The notes beneath the pieces were generated by a model, which was not told the origin of the DNA, searched no databases, and saw only the letters and a program-made list of their open reading frames with translations. Positions 28,023 through 37,670 of a stretch of DNA of 64,000 bases are shown piece by piece. Made by a program: the position numbers and the translations under genes. How positions within the stretch are numbered: position 1 is the first letter of the stretch; each line of letters starts with the position of its first letter. Source of the stretch: Lachnospiraceae bacterium (GTDB taxonomy: Bacteria; Bacillota; Clostridia; Lachnospirales; Lachnospiraceae); assembly GCA_017433725.1 (NCBI GenBank), contig JAFRGQ010000098.1, positions 124,001 through 188,000 on the forward strand, written 5' to 3'.

Positions 28023-29720
28023 ATGAGGTTAAGCGGTTCCGAAATCGTTATTGAATGTCTTAAGGAACAGGGTGTCGATACGGTCTTCGGATATCCGGGA
28101 GGAACGATTCTCAATGTCTATGATTCTCTGTATAGACATCCGGAGATAAGACATATCCTGACATCCCACGAACAGGGCGCTACGCATGCGGCGGACGGAT
28201 ATGCGCGCGCGACCGGCCGTGTCGGCGTAGCGATGGCCACATCCGGCCCCGGAGCAACAAATCTTGTGACCGGCATAGCGACCGCCATGCTTGACTCGAT
28301 TCCCATCGTATGCTTTACCTGCAATGTAAGCCGCTCATCTCTCGGCACGGACTCTTTTCAGGAAATAGATATTGCCGGGATTGTTCTTCCAATCACCAAG
28401 TACAGTGTGATCGTCAAAGATGTGAACAGGCTTGCGGATACGATCCGCAGAGCATTCAAGATAGTCCGCTCCGGAAGACCCGGACCTGTATTGATCGATA
28501 TTACGAAAGATGTCACGGAAGATTTTGCTGAATTCTCACCGAAAAAGGCTGAGGTGACCGGTCCTCTTACCCGAACGATCAGAGGCGAAGATGTAAGGAA
28601 GGCTGCGGAGATGATAAATGCGGCGAATAAACCGCTTTTGTTTGTCGGAGGCGGAGCCGTTGCATCGAACGCGCACGACGAACTGATCGCACTTGCCCAC
28701 AAAGCCCGAATCCCTGTTTGCGATTCTCTCATGGGCAAAGGCGCTTTTCCGGGAACAGATGACCTGTATCTCGGTATGCTCGGCATGCACGGCACAAAGT
28801 CTGCAAACAAGGCACTGGCCGAGTGCGATCTTCTGATAGCTGCCGGCGTTCGCTTTTCTGACAGGGATACGGGAGAGACTGATACATTTGCAAAACAGGC
28901 CCAAATCGTCCAGTTCGATGTAGACCGGGCAGAAGTGAACAAAAACATCATGGTCGATGCGGCAGTCATAGGGGATCTCAGGGAAATTCTCAAGGATATA
29001 CTCCCGGTCGTAAAGTATGCCGAACATGAGGAGTGGAATCGTCATGTCAGCGAGTTGAAAAAGAGGTATCCGCTCAAGTATGACGAGTCAGTCCTGAATG
29101 GACCATATGTCATCAAAAAGCTGTATGAGCTGACACGCGGAGATGCTATCATATCTACGGATGTCGGACAGCATCAGATGTGGGCAGCTCAATATTATAA
29201 ATTCGACAGGCCGCGAAGGCTCCTGTCATCCGGCGGACTTGGAACGATGGGATACGGCGTCGGCGCTGCGATCGGCGCAAAAGCCGCTTTCCCGAATGAG
29301 CTGGTTTTCAACATCTCGGGGGATGGATGCTTTCGCATGAACATGAATGAAATTCTCACAGCCGTGCGAAGCAATCTGCCGATTATCGAGATTGTTCTGA
29401 ACAACAGGGTCCTCGGCATGGTTCATCAGATGCAGCACCTGTTCTACAGCGCCCGTTACAGCGCCACGGTTCTTGACGACAGCCTTGATATTGTCAAGGT
29501 TTCGGAAGGGATGGGGGCTCTGGCCATACGCGTCACAAAGAAGGAAGAGGTCGAACCGGCTATTCGCACAGCAATCGAATCCGGAAGGACAGCGGTCATA
29601 GAATGTCAGATCGATATGGACGATATGGTATTCCCGATGGCACCATGCGGGAGACCGATCGAGGAGGCATTCGATCAGGATGACCTCGGTCTCAAAGTCG
29701 AAGAAGAGGAAGACAAGTAA
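28023..29720 (+). CDS. ilvB: Acetolactate synthase, large (catalytic) subunit
   Basis: This thiamine-diphosphate enzyme joins two pyruvates, or pyruvate and 2-oxobutyrate, in branched-chain amino acid synthesis. The 565 residues comprise the N-terminal Pyr domain with the catalytic glutamate in TSHEQGATHAADGYAR and the central Rossmann-like domain (FVGGGAV). The C-terminal PP domain carries the TPP motif GDGCFRMNMNEILTAVRSN…VLNN. The FAD-contacting region is as in biosynthetic AHAS. No small ACT subunit (ilvN) lies beside it, so a partner would have to come from elsewhere. It has its own promoter and a good AGGAGG. Confidence 0.93.
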   Translation: MRLSGSEIVIECLKEQGVDTVFGYPGGTILNVYDSLYRHPEIRHILTSHEQGATHAADGYARATGRVGVAMATSGPGATNLVTGIATAMLDSIPIVCFTCNVSRSSLGTDSFQEIDIAGIVLPITKYSVIVKDVNRLADTIRRAFKIVRSGRPGPVLIDITKDVTEDFAEFSPKKAEVTGPLTRTIRGEDVRKAAEMINAANKPLLFVGGGAVASNAHDELIALAHKARIPVCDSLMGKGAFPGTDDLYLGMLGMHGTKSANKALAECDLLIAAGVRFSDRDTGETDTFAKQAQIVQFDVDRAEVNKNIMVDAAVIGDLREILKDILPVVKYAEHEEWNRHVSELKKRYPLKYDESVLNGPYVIKKLYELTRGDAIISTDVGQHQMWAAQYYKFDRPRRLLSSGGLGTMGYGVGAAIGAKAAFPNELVFNISGDGCFRMNMNEILTAVRSNLPIIEIVLNNRVLGMVHQMQHLFYSARYSATVLDDSLDIVKVSEGMGALAIRVTKKEEVEPAIRTAIESGRTAVIECQIDMDDMVFPMAPCGRPIEEAFDQDDLGLKVEEEEDK

Positions 29721-29734
29721 AAAGGAGAAACGAA

Positions 29735-30895
29735 ATGTATACATACCATTGCCTTAACAACATCTCACACGTCGGACTCCGTCACTTTAACGAGAATTAC
29801 AAGCAGGTGGATACGCCGGACGCAGATGCGATTCTCGTAAGAAGTGCAAATATGAAGGAAATGGAACTTTCCGATAACTTAAAGTGCATCGGAAGGGCCG
29901 GTGCCGGTGTGAACAACATTCCTCTGGATGTGTGTTCCGAGAAGGGTATCGTCGTATTTAACACACCCGGAGCGAACGCCAACGGTGTCAAGGAACTTGT
30001 GATTGCCGGAATGCTTTTGGCTTCGCGCGACATCGTGGGCGGCATCGAGTGGCTCGAGAAGCAGGAGACTACGGAAGACCTCCCGAAGAAGGTTGAGAAG
30101 CAGAAAAAGCAGTTCGCAGGCAACGAGATCAGCGGCAAGAAGCTCGGTATCATCGGTCTCGGTGCGATTGGCGTTATGGTTGCAAATGCAGCAGCGAATC
30201 TCGGTATGGAAGTCTACGGATATGACCCGTTCATCTCCGTGCAGGCGGCATGGAGCCTGTCCAGCCATATTCATCACGTAACGGACCTGGACGAGATCTA
30301 CACGAAATGTCATTACATAACAGTCCATGTACCGCTCTCCAATGAAACACGTGGCATGATCGACAAGAACGCGATTGCAAAGATGAAGGACAATGTGGTC
30401 ATCCTGAATTTTGCCCGCGACGGACTTGTCAACGAGGACGCGATCGTAGAAGCGCTCGAGATGGGGAAGGTCAAGAAGTATGTCACGGATTTCGTTACAC
30501 CGAGGGTTGCGAAGACCAGGAACACACTGGTAACGCCTCATCTGGGAGCATCCACGGCCGAGTCCGAGGATAACTGTGCGGAGATGGCAGTCAAGGAACT
30601 CATGAACTACCTTCAGAACGGAAATATTAAAAACTCCGTGAACTATCCGGATTGTGATATGGGTGTATGTACATCTACAGGACGTATTGCTATAAACCAC
30701 AGGAATATTCCGAATATGATTGCCCAGCTTACAAAGGTCCTCGGCGAAGAGGGAATCAACATTACCGTATTTGCCAATAAGTGCCGCGGAGAATATGCTT
30801 ACAGTCTCATCGATACCGAGACGGAGATCCCGGAGATGGCTGTGGATGATATTCTGGAGATTAAAGGTGTTCTCAAGGTTCGTGTTATCAAATAA
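29735..30895 (+). CDS. serA: D-3-phosphoglycerate dehydrogenase
   Basis: SerA catalyses the first step of serine synthesis, oxidising 3-phosphoglycerate with NAD. The 386-residue protein has the substrate domain (CIGRAGAGVNNIPLD), the NAD-binding fold with LGIIGLGAIGVMVA about residue 138, the catalytic arginine in NFARDGLVNE and the catalytic His in TPHLGASTAES. A C-terminal ACT domain (about 315-386) is of the sort that senses serine. It is 14 bp behind ilvB, so pyruvate-derived and serine pathways are cotranscribed. serC is not adjacent. Confidence 0.94.
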   Translation: MYTYHCLNNISHVGLRHFNENYKQVDTPDADAILVRSANMKEMELSDNLKCIGRAGAGVNNIPLDVCSEKGIVVFNTPGANANGVKELVIAGMLLASRDIVGGIEWLEKQETTEDLPKKVEKQKKQFAGNEISGKKLGIIGLGAIGVMVANAAANLGMEVYGYDPFISVQAAWSLSSHIHHVTDLDEIYTKCHYITVHVPLSNETRGMIDKNAIAKMKDNVVILNFARDGLVNEDAIVEALEMGKVKKYVTDFVTPRVAKTRNTLVTPHLGASTAESEDNCAEMAVKELMNYLQNGNIKNSVNYPDCDMGVCTSTGRIAINHRNIPNMIAQLTKVLGEEGINITVFANKCRGEYAYSLIDTETEIPEMAVDDILEIKGVLKVRVIK

Positions 30896-30928
30896 AGACA
30901 TCGCGACCGCCGGAAGGGAGAGTAAACT

Positions 30929-31993
30929 ATGACAAAACGATCTCTGTCTTCGATAATTGTGCTGCTGTTCGTACTCTGTCTTATAGTATCAGGATGCGGC
31001 AAGAGTTCTAAAAGCAAAAAGAAAGAAAAAGAGAACGGTGCGATAGATATCACTATTCAGGACGAAGAATGCTATGCGATCATTACCAAGGGTTCCGGGA
31101 ATGCCTACAATGATCACATCGTTGAGGGCTTTAAGGCCATTATCGATGGTGCGGGAAAACAGACATTTGTTTACCAGCCTGAAAAAGGGACCGCAAAAGA
31201 GCAGATTCAGGTGGTCAGAGAACTGATCGCGAACAAGGTCTCCTGTATTGCAATCGCACCGGTAGATGCGGATGCGCTCGACAGCGTCCTTCAGGATGCT
31301 ATCGATGCGGATATCCCGGTCATATCGTTCGATACGCCTGCCAACCCGGACAGCCGTCTGCTCGATGTGAACGAGAGCGGTACGGAGGAGATTGCCGAGA
31401 CTCTGATTGAAGCCGTAAGGGATGTCTCGGGCGGGCAGGGATACTGGGCGATCGTCTCTTCTTTCTCAACATCCGCAAATCAGAACGCGTGGATCGCGGC
31501 CATGCGTGAACTGTCAGAGGATGACAAATACAAGGGACTCGGTCTTGTCGAGATTGCATACGGGGACGATGATTATCACAAGTCATATGATCAGACGATT
31601 TCGCTGCTCAAGAAATATCCGGATCTGAAAGTTATCTGTGCACCGACAACAATCGGTATACAGGCAGCGGCTGCCGCGGTGAAGGATACAGGTAAACCCG
31701 TAAAAGTCGTCGGACTGGGGCTTCCTTCGGAGATGGCTGAATATGTGAGTAAAGGCGATATTTGCCCGTATATCTACATGTGGAATCCCAATTATCTGGG
31801 ACAGATGACCGCGTACGTATCCATGGCCTTCGGGAACCGGAAAATTACCGGTGAGGAGGGCGAACAGCTGCTCGTCGACAACCACCAGATTTACGAGGTG
31901 CGTAAGGCCTCGGATGAGGGAACAGAAGTCATTGTCGGAAATCCGTTCCGATTTGATAAGAGTAACATAGATGAATGGAAATCAGTTTACTGA
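30929..31993 (+). CDS. Sugar-type ABC transporter substrate-binding lipoprotein
   Basis: This 354-residue protein has a lipoprotein signal peptide (IIVLLFVLCLIVSGCGKSS, with the lipobox cysteine at about residue 23). It is followed by a Lys-rich linker and a type I periplasmic-binding fold of the RhaS / autoinducer-2-binding group (PVISFDTPANPDSRL, VGLGLPSEMAEYV). It would bind a sugar or sugar-like ligand outside the membrane. No permease or ATPase gene is adjacent, so it is an orphan here. It lies 33 bp after serA and may be cotranscribed. Confidence 0.88.
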   Translation: MTKRSLSSIIVLLFVLCLIVSGCGKSSKSKKKEKENGAIDITIQDEECYAIITKGSGNAYNDHIVEGFKAIIDGAGKQTFVYQPEKGTAKEQIQVVRELIANKVSCIAIAPVDADALDSVLQDAIDADIPVISFDTPANPDSRLLDVNESGTEEIAETLIEAVRDVSGGQGYWAIVSSFSTSANQNAWIAAMRELSEDDKYKGLGLVEIAYGDDDYHKSYDQTISLLKKYPDLKVICAPTTIGIQAAAAAVKDTGKPVKVVGLGLPSEMAEYVSKGDICPYIYMWNPNYLGQMTAYVSMAFGNRKITGEEGEQLLVDNHQIYEVRKASDEGTEVIVGNPFRFDKSNIDEWKSVY

Positions 31994-32084
31994 TTTTCAT
32001 ATTATGCTCCTTGCCGTGCGGCAAGTGTGCAGGAACCTTCCTGGTATTTTCAGGAAATCGATTTGTAAGGAGGAAATATTAGTT

Positions 32085-32909
32085 ATGGCTGAGAATTGTA
32101 CAACTACAGACTGCAGCTCATGCGGAGAAGACTGCGCGTCAAGGAAAGCACCGCAGAGCTTCCTGGAGCCGGCCAACGCCGCATCCGATATCAAAAAAGT
32201 CATCGGCGTTGTGAGCGGCAAGGGTGGCGTAGGCAAATCGCTTGTCACGTCTCTCATGGCTGTCGCAGCTGCTAAGAACGGGAAGAAAGTCGGCATTCTG
32301 GATGCAGACATTACAGGACCGTCTATCCCGAAGATGTTCGGTATTGATGAGTCGGTGTACGGCACCGAGCTTGGTATCATTCCGGCTGTCAGTGCAGACG
32401 GCGTCCGTGTGATTTCCACGAACCTGATCCTTGACGATCCGGGACAGCCGGTAGTCTGGAGAGGTCCGGTCATTGCAGGTGTAGTTAAACAGTTCTGGAA
32501 CGAAGTCGTATGGGGTGATATCGATTATCTTTTCGTCGACATGCCTCCGGGAACGGGAGACGTTCCGCTGACTGTTTTCCAGTCTCTGCCGGTCGACGGA
32601 ATAGTGATCGTCACATCTCCGCAGGATCTTGTATCCATGGTCGTGGAGAAGGCGGTCCGCATGGCTGAGCTGATGAATATTCCGGTTCTCGGCATAATCG
32701 AGAATATGGCTTATATCGAATGTCCGGACTGCGGAAAGAAGATTTACATCTTCGGAGAGGGTAAGACCGAGGACGTCGCGAAGCGCCACGGCATAACAAA
32801 AGTCGCCAGACTTCCGATTAAGCCTGAGATTGCAGCTCTGTGCGATGCAGGAAAGATCGGTCAGGCAGACGAAACTGTGCTGGAGACCGTAAAATCATTT
32901 GTCGAGTGA
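32085..32909 (+). CDS. mrp: Mrp/NBP35-type Fe-S cluster carrier ATPase
   Basis: This P-loop ATPase of the Mrp/ApbC family transfers iron-sulphur clusters to apoproteins. The start at ATG 32085 follows TAAGGAGG; a longer frame overlaps the preceding gene and lacks this. In the 274 residues the N terminus is Cys-rich (CTTTDCSSCGEDC). The deviant Walker A VSGKGGVGKSLVTS lies about residue 43, DMPPGTGDVPLT follows, and the cluster-binding pair CPDC lies about residue 214. Family and mechanism are clear; its client proteins are unknown. Confidence 0.93.
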   Translation: MAENCTTTDCSSCGEDCASRKAPQSFLEPANAASDIKKVIGVVSGKGGVGKSLVTSLMAVAAAKNGKKVGILDADITGPSIPKMFGIDESVYGTELGIIPAVSADGVRVISTNLILDDPGQPVVWRGPVIAGVVKQFWNEVVWGDIDYLFVDMPPGTGDVPLTVFQSLPVDGIVIVTSPQDLVSMVVEKAVRMAELMNIPVLGIIENMAYIECPDCGKKIYIFGEGKTEDVAKRHGITKVARLPIKPEIAALCDAGKIGQADETVLETVKSFVE

Positions 32910-33105
32910 TCCCGGAAATGCCGGCTGTTTGTTTATTGACACGCTATGGACAGCGGTCACGGGGAACACTGTGATAGGATGTGAATGGCTGAAACAAGGA
33001 ATGTACGGGTGAAAAGGTGAGCGGTTCCGGGGCGGAAGAGTAGAGAATGTGCTTGAGCCTCAGAGCCGTCTTAAGCCCATCTTAAGAATATTTTCAAATT
33101 TCCGG

Positions 33106-33133
33106 TTGATTTTTTTTATTCCTTGTGTATAAT
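33106..33133 (+). promoter_or_regulatory. Promoter of tRNA-Thr
   Basis: TTGATT (33106-33111), a 16-bp spacer and a consensus TATAAT (33128-33133) lie 47 bp before the mature tRNA. Confidence 0.75.
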
Positions 33134-33180
33134 AGATTAACGGAACCGCTTTGCGAGTCCGACAATTTACAAAGCCATGT

Positions 33181-33253
<73 letters not shown>

Positions 33254-33256
33254 GTT

Positions 33257-33287
33257 AAAACCCCGTTGCATATGCAGCGGGGTTTTT
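33257..33287 (+). terminator. Terminator of tRNA-Thr
   Basis: CCCCGTTGCA (33261-33270) pairs with TGCAGCGGGG (33273-33282, one G-U pair), followed by TTTTT. Confidence 0.9.
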
Positions 33288-33309
33288 GCTGTGTTCCTTT
33301 ATGCAAAAT

Positions 33310-33617
33310 TCAGTTAATGAAATAAAATGAAATTATCGGCAAATAAAAATCTTTGTCCGATGTTCATAAATTGTACACGGACTTTGTATATCATACAAAG
33401 TGATAACTATCCCAGTGATTCGGCGGGGATGCGAAAAGCCTTCCTGCGCGCATAATATATCTTATCGGGAGTAGCGCAGCAACTTTCGATAAAAAGGCGC
33501 TAGTGTGCGCCAATTATGATTATCGGGTTCGCGAAGCGGTTCCGATATAATAATGACCGGAAGATGAAACGTAACTGGTTCGCCAGGCTTCATAATCATG
33601 AAAGGAGTTTTCTGCCG
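33310..33617 (+). promoter_or_regulatory. Long, structured 5' leader of the SH3-repeat gene; possible riboswitch
   Basis: About 300 bp without an ORF precede the SH3 gene. The part from about 33395 to 33560 is rich in potential helices: ATCCC/GGGAT around 33408-33430, CTGCGC/GCGCAG, TTATCG/CGATAA, GGCGC/GCGCC and a later TATCGG/CCGATA. A segment GGGATGCGAAAAGCC followed by GGGAGTAGC is reminiscent of, but does not cleanly match, the c-di-GMP-I aptamer. No class can be assigned with confidence. Confidence 0.4.
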
Positions 33618-34844
33618 ATGGATTATCAGGACGCTGAGAAGAAAAAAAAGAAAACTGATGAGCCGAAAAATGCTCTCAGGACGCAGGATTCCGAAGAAAG
33701 CAATAACACTTCTACAGATATGGAGGAAATAGAGCGCATTATAGACGAGATAAAAAGAGAAAACGAGGAGGAAGAACAGGAAAAATCTGATCTGACAGAG
33801 GAGAACACAAAAGACCCGGATCAGGAAATCCTCGAGGAGACAGAATCGGTATCTGCGCCGGAGAAACAGACGGAAGTGCGCAGACAGTATCGCATGGATA
33901 AGTACGAGGATGACGATTCGGATGCTGATGATGATTATTACAAGTATTCCGCAAAGAACGATGCCGGTGATGTTGTCTTCAGAATCCTTGCCGGTATACT
34001 GATCTTTGCGATATGCATAACAGCTGTTGTGGCAGTTCTTCTGGCTACCGGCAGACTGAATGGCTTGATCGACACATTCGGCGGAATACAGGCAGAGAGT
34101 GCAGAGGCTGAATCGTTACCAGAAGCAACACCGACTGTAAGAGTTACGCTGACCCCCACCCCCACCGATACACCTGAACCGGAGCCGACACAGGCGAAAG
34201 AAGCGACAAAAGCCCCGACAACAGCGCCGGATAGTTCAAAAGCTGTCGGCACAGAGAGCACAGCGGCGGATGCCGGTGTCATGACTTTCAACGAGGTGAA
34301 TGACGAGGTCACTGCAAAGGAGACCACGAATCTAAGAAACGTGCCAAGCCAGGGTGAGGAGAGCTTCATTATCCATATTCTACAGAACGGAGAGGTCGTA
34401 AAGCGGACCGGAATGAGCGATGAAGGTTGGTCAAGGCTGGAGTATGACGGACAGGTCGTGTATGCAATGAGCAATCTGCTGACGACAGACCTTACGAAAA
34501 AAGCTGCCACGGAGAGCGGTGCTGCAGGAACTTCAGACAGCTCACTTCCCGAGATCCAGACAAAATTCGTGGATGTAAATGAACAGGTGACGCCGAAAAT
34601 CGAAGTGAATCTGAGACTCCTCCCGAGTGTAACAAATCCGAAGGCAAAGATTGTTGCTACAGTAAAGAACGGAGAGGTCTTTACACGAACCGGTTCAAAT
34701 GACGAACTCGGATGGTCACGAGTTGAGTATAAAGGGCAGGTGCTCTATTGCATCAGCAGCTATGTGGAGGTAGTTCCTTCTGTGGCGAATTCACAGCCCG
34801 CAGCGGAGAATAATCCGCAGGATGCGGCGGCACCCGCAGCGTGA
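33618..34844 (+). CDS. Membrane-anchored protein with two SH3-like repeats
   Basis: This 408-residue protein starts at ATG 33618, ten bases after AAAGGAG. Residues 1-110 are a highly charged cytoplasmic region rich in Lys, Glu and Asp. One transmembrane helix follows (VVFRILAGILIFAICITAVVAVLLA, in part, about 115-140), then a Thr/Pro-rich linker typical of cell-wall-spanning stretches. Two bacterial SH3-type domains end the protein: TNLRNVPS…GWSRLEYDGQVVYAMSNLL and VNLRLLPS…GWSRVEYKGQVLYCISSYV. Such domains bind peptidoglycan or wall ligands. It probably senses or tethers to the wall; no enzyme domain is present. A strong terminator follows. Confidence 0.85.
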   Translation: MDYQDAEKKKKKTDEPKNALRTQDSEESNNTSTDMEEIERIIDEIKRENEEEEQEKSDLTEENTKDPDQEILEETESVSAPEKQTEVRRQYRMDKYEDDDSDADDDYYKYSAKNDAGDVVFRILAGILIFAICITAVVAVLLATGRLNGLIDTFGGIQAESAEAESLPEATPTVRVTLTPTPTDTPEPEPTQAKEATKAPTTAPDSSKAVGTESTAADAGVMTFNEVNDEVTAKETTNLRNVPSQGEESFIIHILQNGEVVKRTGMSDEGWSRLEYDGQVVYAMSNLLTTDLTKKAATESGAAGTSDSSLPEIQTKFVDVNEQVTPKIEVNLRLLPSVTNPKAKIVATVKNGEVFTRTGSNDELGWSRVEYKGQVLYCISSYVEVVPSVANSQPAAENNPQDAAAPAA

Positions 34845-34869
34845 ACCGGCGAAAAATATTAAATGAAAA

Positions 34870-34928
34870 ATCCGGCACTGCGTACGGACTCTGTGTAATA
34901 CAGGCCGCAATGCAGTGCCGGATTTTTT
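34870..34928 (+). terminator. Rho-independent terminator after the SH3 gene
   Basis: ATCCGGCACTGC (34870-34881) pairs perfectly with GCAGTGCCGGAT (34912-34923), followed by a T-run. The loop is 30 bases. Confidence 0.85.
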
Positions 34929-34956
34929 CTTATATGCGCATAGGTTCGGTTTGGAA

Positions 34957-35012
34957 GATGGCAGCTAACACTGACCCGAATCCCGCGCCATGTCTCTTGA
35001 GCGAGACTTGAA
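34957..35012 (-). repeat. Dispersed intergenic repeat, copy B (56 bp)
   Basis: This is the reverse-strand counterpart of 7457-7512, with 49 of 56 identical bases by eye. It sits 25 bp beyond the lactonase stop codon. Confidence 0.7.
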
Positions 35013-35037
35013 ATGTGGCGGAAGTCTATTCTTTAAT

Positions 35038-36063
35038 TTATAGGACCGGCTGCACGCAGGACGGATGCCCGGCATTGGAGCGGATTCCCGTGTCCCTGAG
35101 CGTAAGGCCGTCCAGCTCGTAGACGACAACATCGCCGGAATACTGATTGGATGTTACGACCAGATCTCCGAATATATTGAAGTCCCTCGGACCCGTGCCG
35201 CCGCTGGTGGAAAAGACTGCCGGCAGGAGAGTACCGCTCTCTGTGATCTGAAATACGGCAATACTGTCATGTCCGCGGTTCGAGACGAGAAGTCTCGTTC
35301 CGTCATCTGAGAATCGGATCGCAGCCGCCGTATTCTCCGGTCCGTCGTAATCAGCGGGGATAGAGCTTATAGTCTGAACGGTCTCATAGCCGTTTCCGTT
35401 ATCTTTGAGGACATACACTGTGCTGGCCATCTCCGTGATCAGATATAAATACTCCGGGTGTGCGCTATGTATCGCCAGATGACGCGGTCCGCCGCCGGGG
35501 CGTACATGGATATTTCTGTCTGTATCGATCAGTTTTCCTGTGTTCCTGTCGAAATCAAATACCCAGACGACATCCTGTCCGAGGTCGCACGCATATACCG
35601 TTTCGCCTGTGCAGAGGGCAAAGTGCAGATGCGGTCTGTCCTGCCTGACAGGGTCTGCGCCGTGTCCTTCGAACTGACGGAAGTCTGTTCTCTCAAGAAG
35701 AGATCCGTCGCTTCCAAGGCTGAATACGGCAAGAGAACCTGTTGCGTAATTGGCGGCAAACAGGTATTCACAGGCCGGGTCAAGTGAGATATGGCACGCT
35801 GAGATGCCTCCTGTACCCAGCTTACCTGTCACGTGTGCCCCGGCGTCCTCAAGAAGAAAGGAGACGACTTCTGCCTCCCCCTTGTGTTTTTCACCTGAGT
35901 AAATGACATGACCGTTCGGATGTGGGACCATATACGTTGGATTTTCAATACATGTCACGCTTCCGATCTCATCAATCGTCTTTTTATCTGTGTCGATCCT
36001 GTAACGAATAATGCCTTTTTCTCCGAGTTCCGCATAGCCGCTGACATAGAATTCTCTGACCAT
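35038..36063 (-). CDS. Lactonase-family seven-bladed beta-propeller protein
   Basis: This 341-residue protein of the 6-phosphogluconolactonase (Pgl/YbhE) family hydrolyses 6-phosphogluconolactone in the oxidative pentose phosphate pathway, at least in characterised members. The repeats of the propeller can be followed: ISLDPACEYLFAANYATGSLAVFSL, GGGPRHLAIHSAHPEYLYLI, and GTRLLVSNRGHDSIAVF towards the end. No signal peptide is seen. It is divergent from galK, which suits a role in sugar catabolism, but the exact substrate is an inference. Confidence 0.85.
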   Translation of the reverse strand: MVREFYVSGYAELGEKGIIRYRIDTDKKTIDEIGSVTCIENPTYMVPHPNGHVIYSGEKHKGEAEVVSFLLEDAGAHVTGKLGTGGISACHISLDPACEYLFAANYATGSLAVFSLGSDGSLLERTDFRQFEGHGADPVRQDRPHLHFALCTGETVYACDLGQDVVWVFDFDRNTGKLIDTDRNIHVRPGGGPRHLAIHSAHPEYLYLITEMASTVYVLKDNGNGYETVQTISSIPADYDGPENTAAAIRFSDDGTRLLVSNRGHDSIAVFQITESGTLLPAVFSTSGGTGPRDFNIFGDLVVTSNQYSGDVVVYELDGLTLRDTGIRSNAGHPSCVQPVL

Positions 36064-36191
36064 AGCACCGTTCCTTTCATTTCTGTTGTCACGAAGTTCA
36101 CACTATTTTAATGATACTACAATTTGACAGAAATATGAGGACATTTGCAAAAAAAAGAAACAAAAGTGCATAGAACTGGGTCCGCTTACTT

Positions 36192-36199
36192 GTTATAAT
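36192..36199 (+). promoter_or_regulatory. Extended -10 promoter of galK
   Basis: TGT directly before a consensus TATAAT (36194-36199) gives an extended -10 element. No good -35 hexamer lies 16-18 bp upstream, which is typical of promoters of this class. The galK start is 50 bp downstream. Confidence 0.55.
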
Positions 36200-36249
36200 G
36201 AAAGCAGAAGAACAAGATCTCATTTCATGTACAGAGAGGTGATAATACA

Positions 36250-37545
36250 ATGCTTACAATCAGAACATTAAAAGAGAAACTTGCAAACGGTTCCTACGAC
36301 GCCAGTCTCTCACACCTTTATTGCCAGGGTGTTGAAGCGATGGGTCCGTACAAAGAGCGTATAGCACATGTAGCTGACGGATATGCAGCTACATTCGGGA
36401 AAGATGAAAATGCGGAAGTTGCCATTTTCTCAGCTCCGGGACGTACAGAAATCGGCGGTAACCATACAGACCATCAGAGAGGAAAAGTTCTGACAGGATC
36501 TGTAAATCTTGATGCCCTTGCATGTGCCGCTCCGAACGGCACGGAGACGGTCAACGTTTTCTCGGAAGGATTCGGTATGACAAGTATGGACATATCCAGT
36601 CTCGAGATCGTTCCGGAAGAAAAAAATACCACAGCGTCTCTTGTACGCGGCATTCTGAACGCTATCTATGAGGACGGACATCCGGTCTCCGGTTTTGACG
36701 CATATATTATCTCCGACGTACCGGGCGGCTCCGGTCTTTCATCATCTGCATGCTTTGAGGTTCTGATCGGCGTCATCATAAACGGTTTGTTCTGCAATAA
36801 TGAGGTATCACTTCCGAGGATCGCTCGTATCGGACAATACGCCGAGAACGTCTATTTCGGAAAGCCGTCAGGTCTTATGGATCAGATGGGCTGCGCTATC
36901 GGCGGAATTATTACAATCGATTTCAAGGATGCGGAGAATCCTGTTTTCAGAGCAGTTGATTTTGATTTTGCGGGTGCAGGCTATGCACTTTGTATCATCG
37001 ACAGCGGTGCGGACCATGCGGATCTGACAGATGATTACGCAGCGGTTCCTGCTGAGATGAAGGCAGTCGCAGCGGCTCTCGGCAAAGAGGTTCTCTCCGA
37101 AGTGGATGAGAAGGATTTCTACAAGGCTATCCCGTCTATCAAGGCCGCAGTCGGTGACCGCGCTATCCTGCGTGCGATCCATTATTATAACGACTGCGCG
37201 AGAGTCGATGAACAGGTAGCTGCTCTTGCAGAAAATGACTTTGCCCGTTTCCTTACACTTGTAAACGAGTCCGGCAAATCATCTTTCACATATCTGCAGA
37301 ATATAGCGACTTACCGCAACCCGGCAGATCAGCCTGTTGCAGTCGCCCTTGCAGTTGCCGAGCATCTTCTCGGTGGAGAGGGCGCTTCCCGCGTACACGG
37401 CGGCGGATTTGCAGGTACTCTGCAGGCTTTCGTACCGCTTGCTAAAGTGGCTGAGTTCAAGGCAGGAATGGATGCACTTCTCGGCGAAGATATGTGCAAG
37501 GTCATGTATATTCGTCCGATCGGCGGATGCACGATTGCCGATTAA
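36250..37545 (+). CDS. galK: Galactokinase
   Basis: GalK phosphorylates galactose at C1 in the Leloir pathway. The 431-residue GHMP kinase has the galactose-binding signature in variant form (PGRTEIGGNHTDHQRG, where most have GRxNxIGEHxDY). It also has the ATP-binding loop PGGSGLSSSACFEV and the C-terminal HGGGFAGTLQAFVP motif. The GGNHTDH variant is seen in other gut Clostridia. Other Leloir genes are not adjacent. It has its own promoter and terminator, so it is a single-gene unit. Confidence 0.93.
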   Translation: MLTIRTLKEKLANGSYDASLSHLYCQGVEAMGPYKERIAHVADGYAATFGKDENAEVAIFSAPGRTEIGGNHTDHQRGKVLTGSVNLDALACAAPNGTETVNVFSEGFGMTSMDISSLEIVPEEKNTTASLVRGILNAIYEDGHPVSGFDAYIISDVPGGSGLSSSACFEVLIGVIINGLFCNNEVSLPRIARIGQYAENVYFGKPSGLMDQMGCAIGGIITIDFKDAENPVFRAVDFDFAGAGYALCIIDSGADHADLTDDYAAVPAEMKAVAAALGKEVLSEVDEKDFYKAIPSIKAAVGDRAILRAIHYYNDCARVDEQVAALAENDFARFLTLVNESGKSSFTYLQNIATYRNPADQPVAVALAVAEHLLGGEGASRVHGGGFAGTLQAFVPLAKVAEFKAGMDALLGEDMCKVMYIRPIGGCTIAD

Positions 37546-37670
37546 TTGATTAATCTAAAGAAGAGAACAATCTGGAGAAACAGCGGTTCGCACCATAACT
37601 GAAAGTGATTGGCTCACAGACAGAATTGATTACAGATAAGTTCTCTGAATCATAACAAACAATGAAACAT

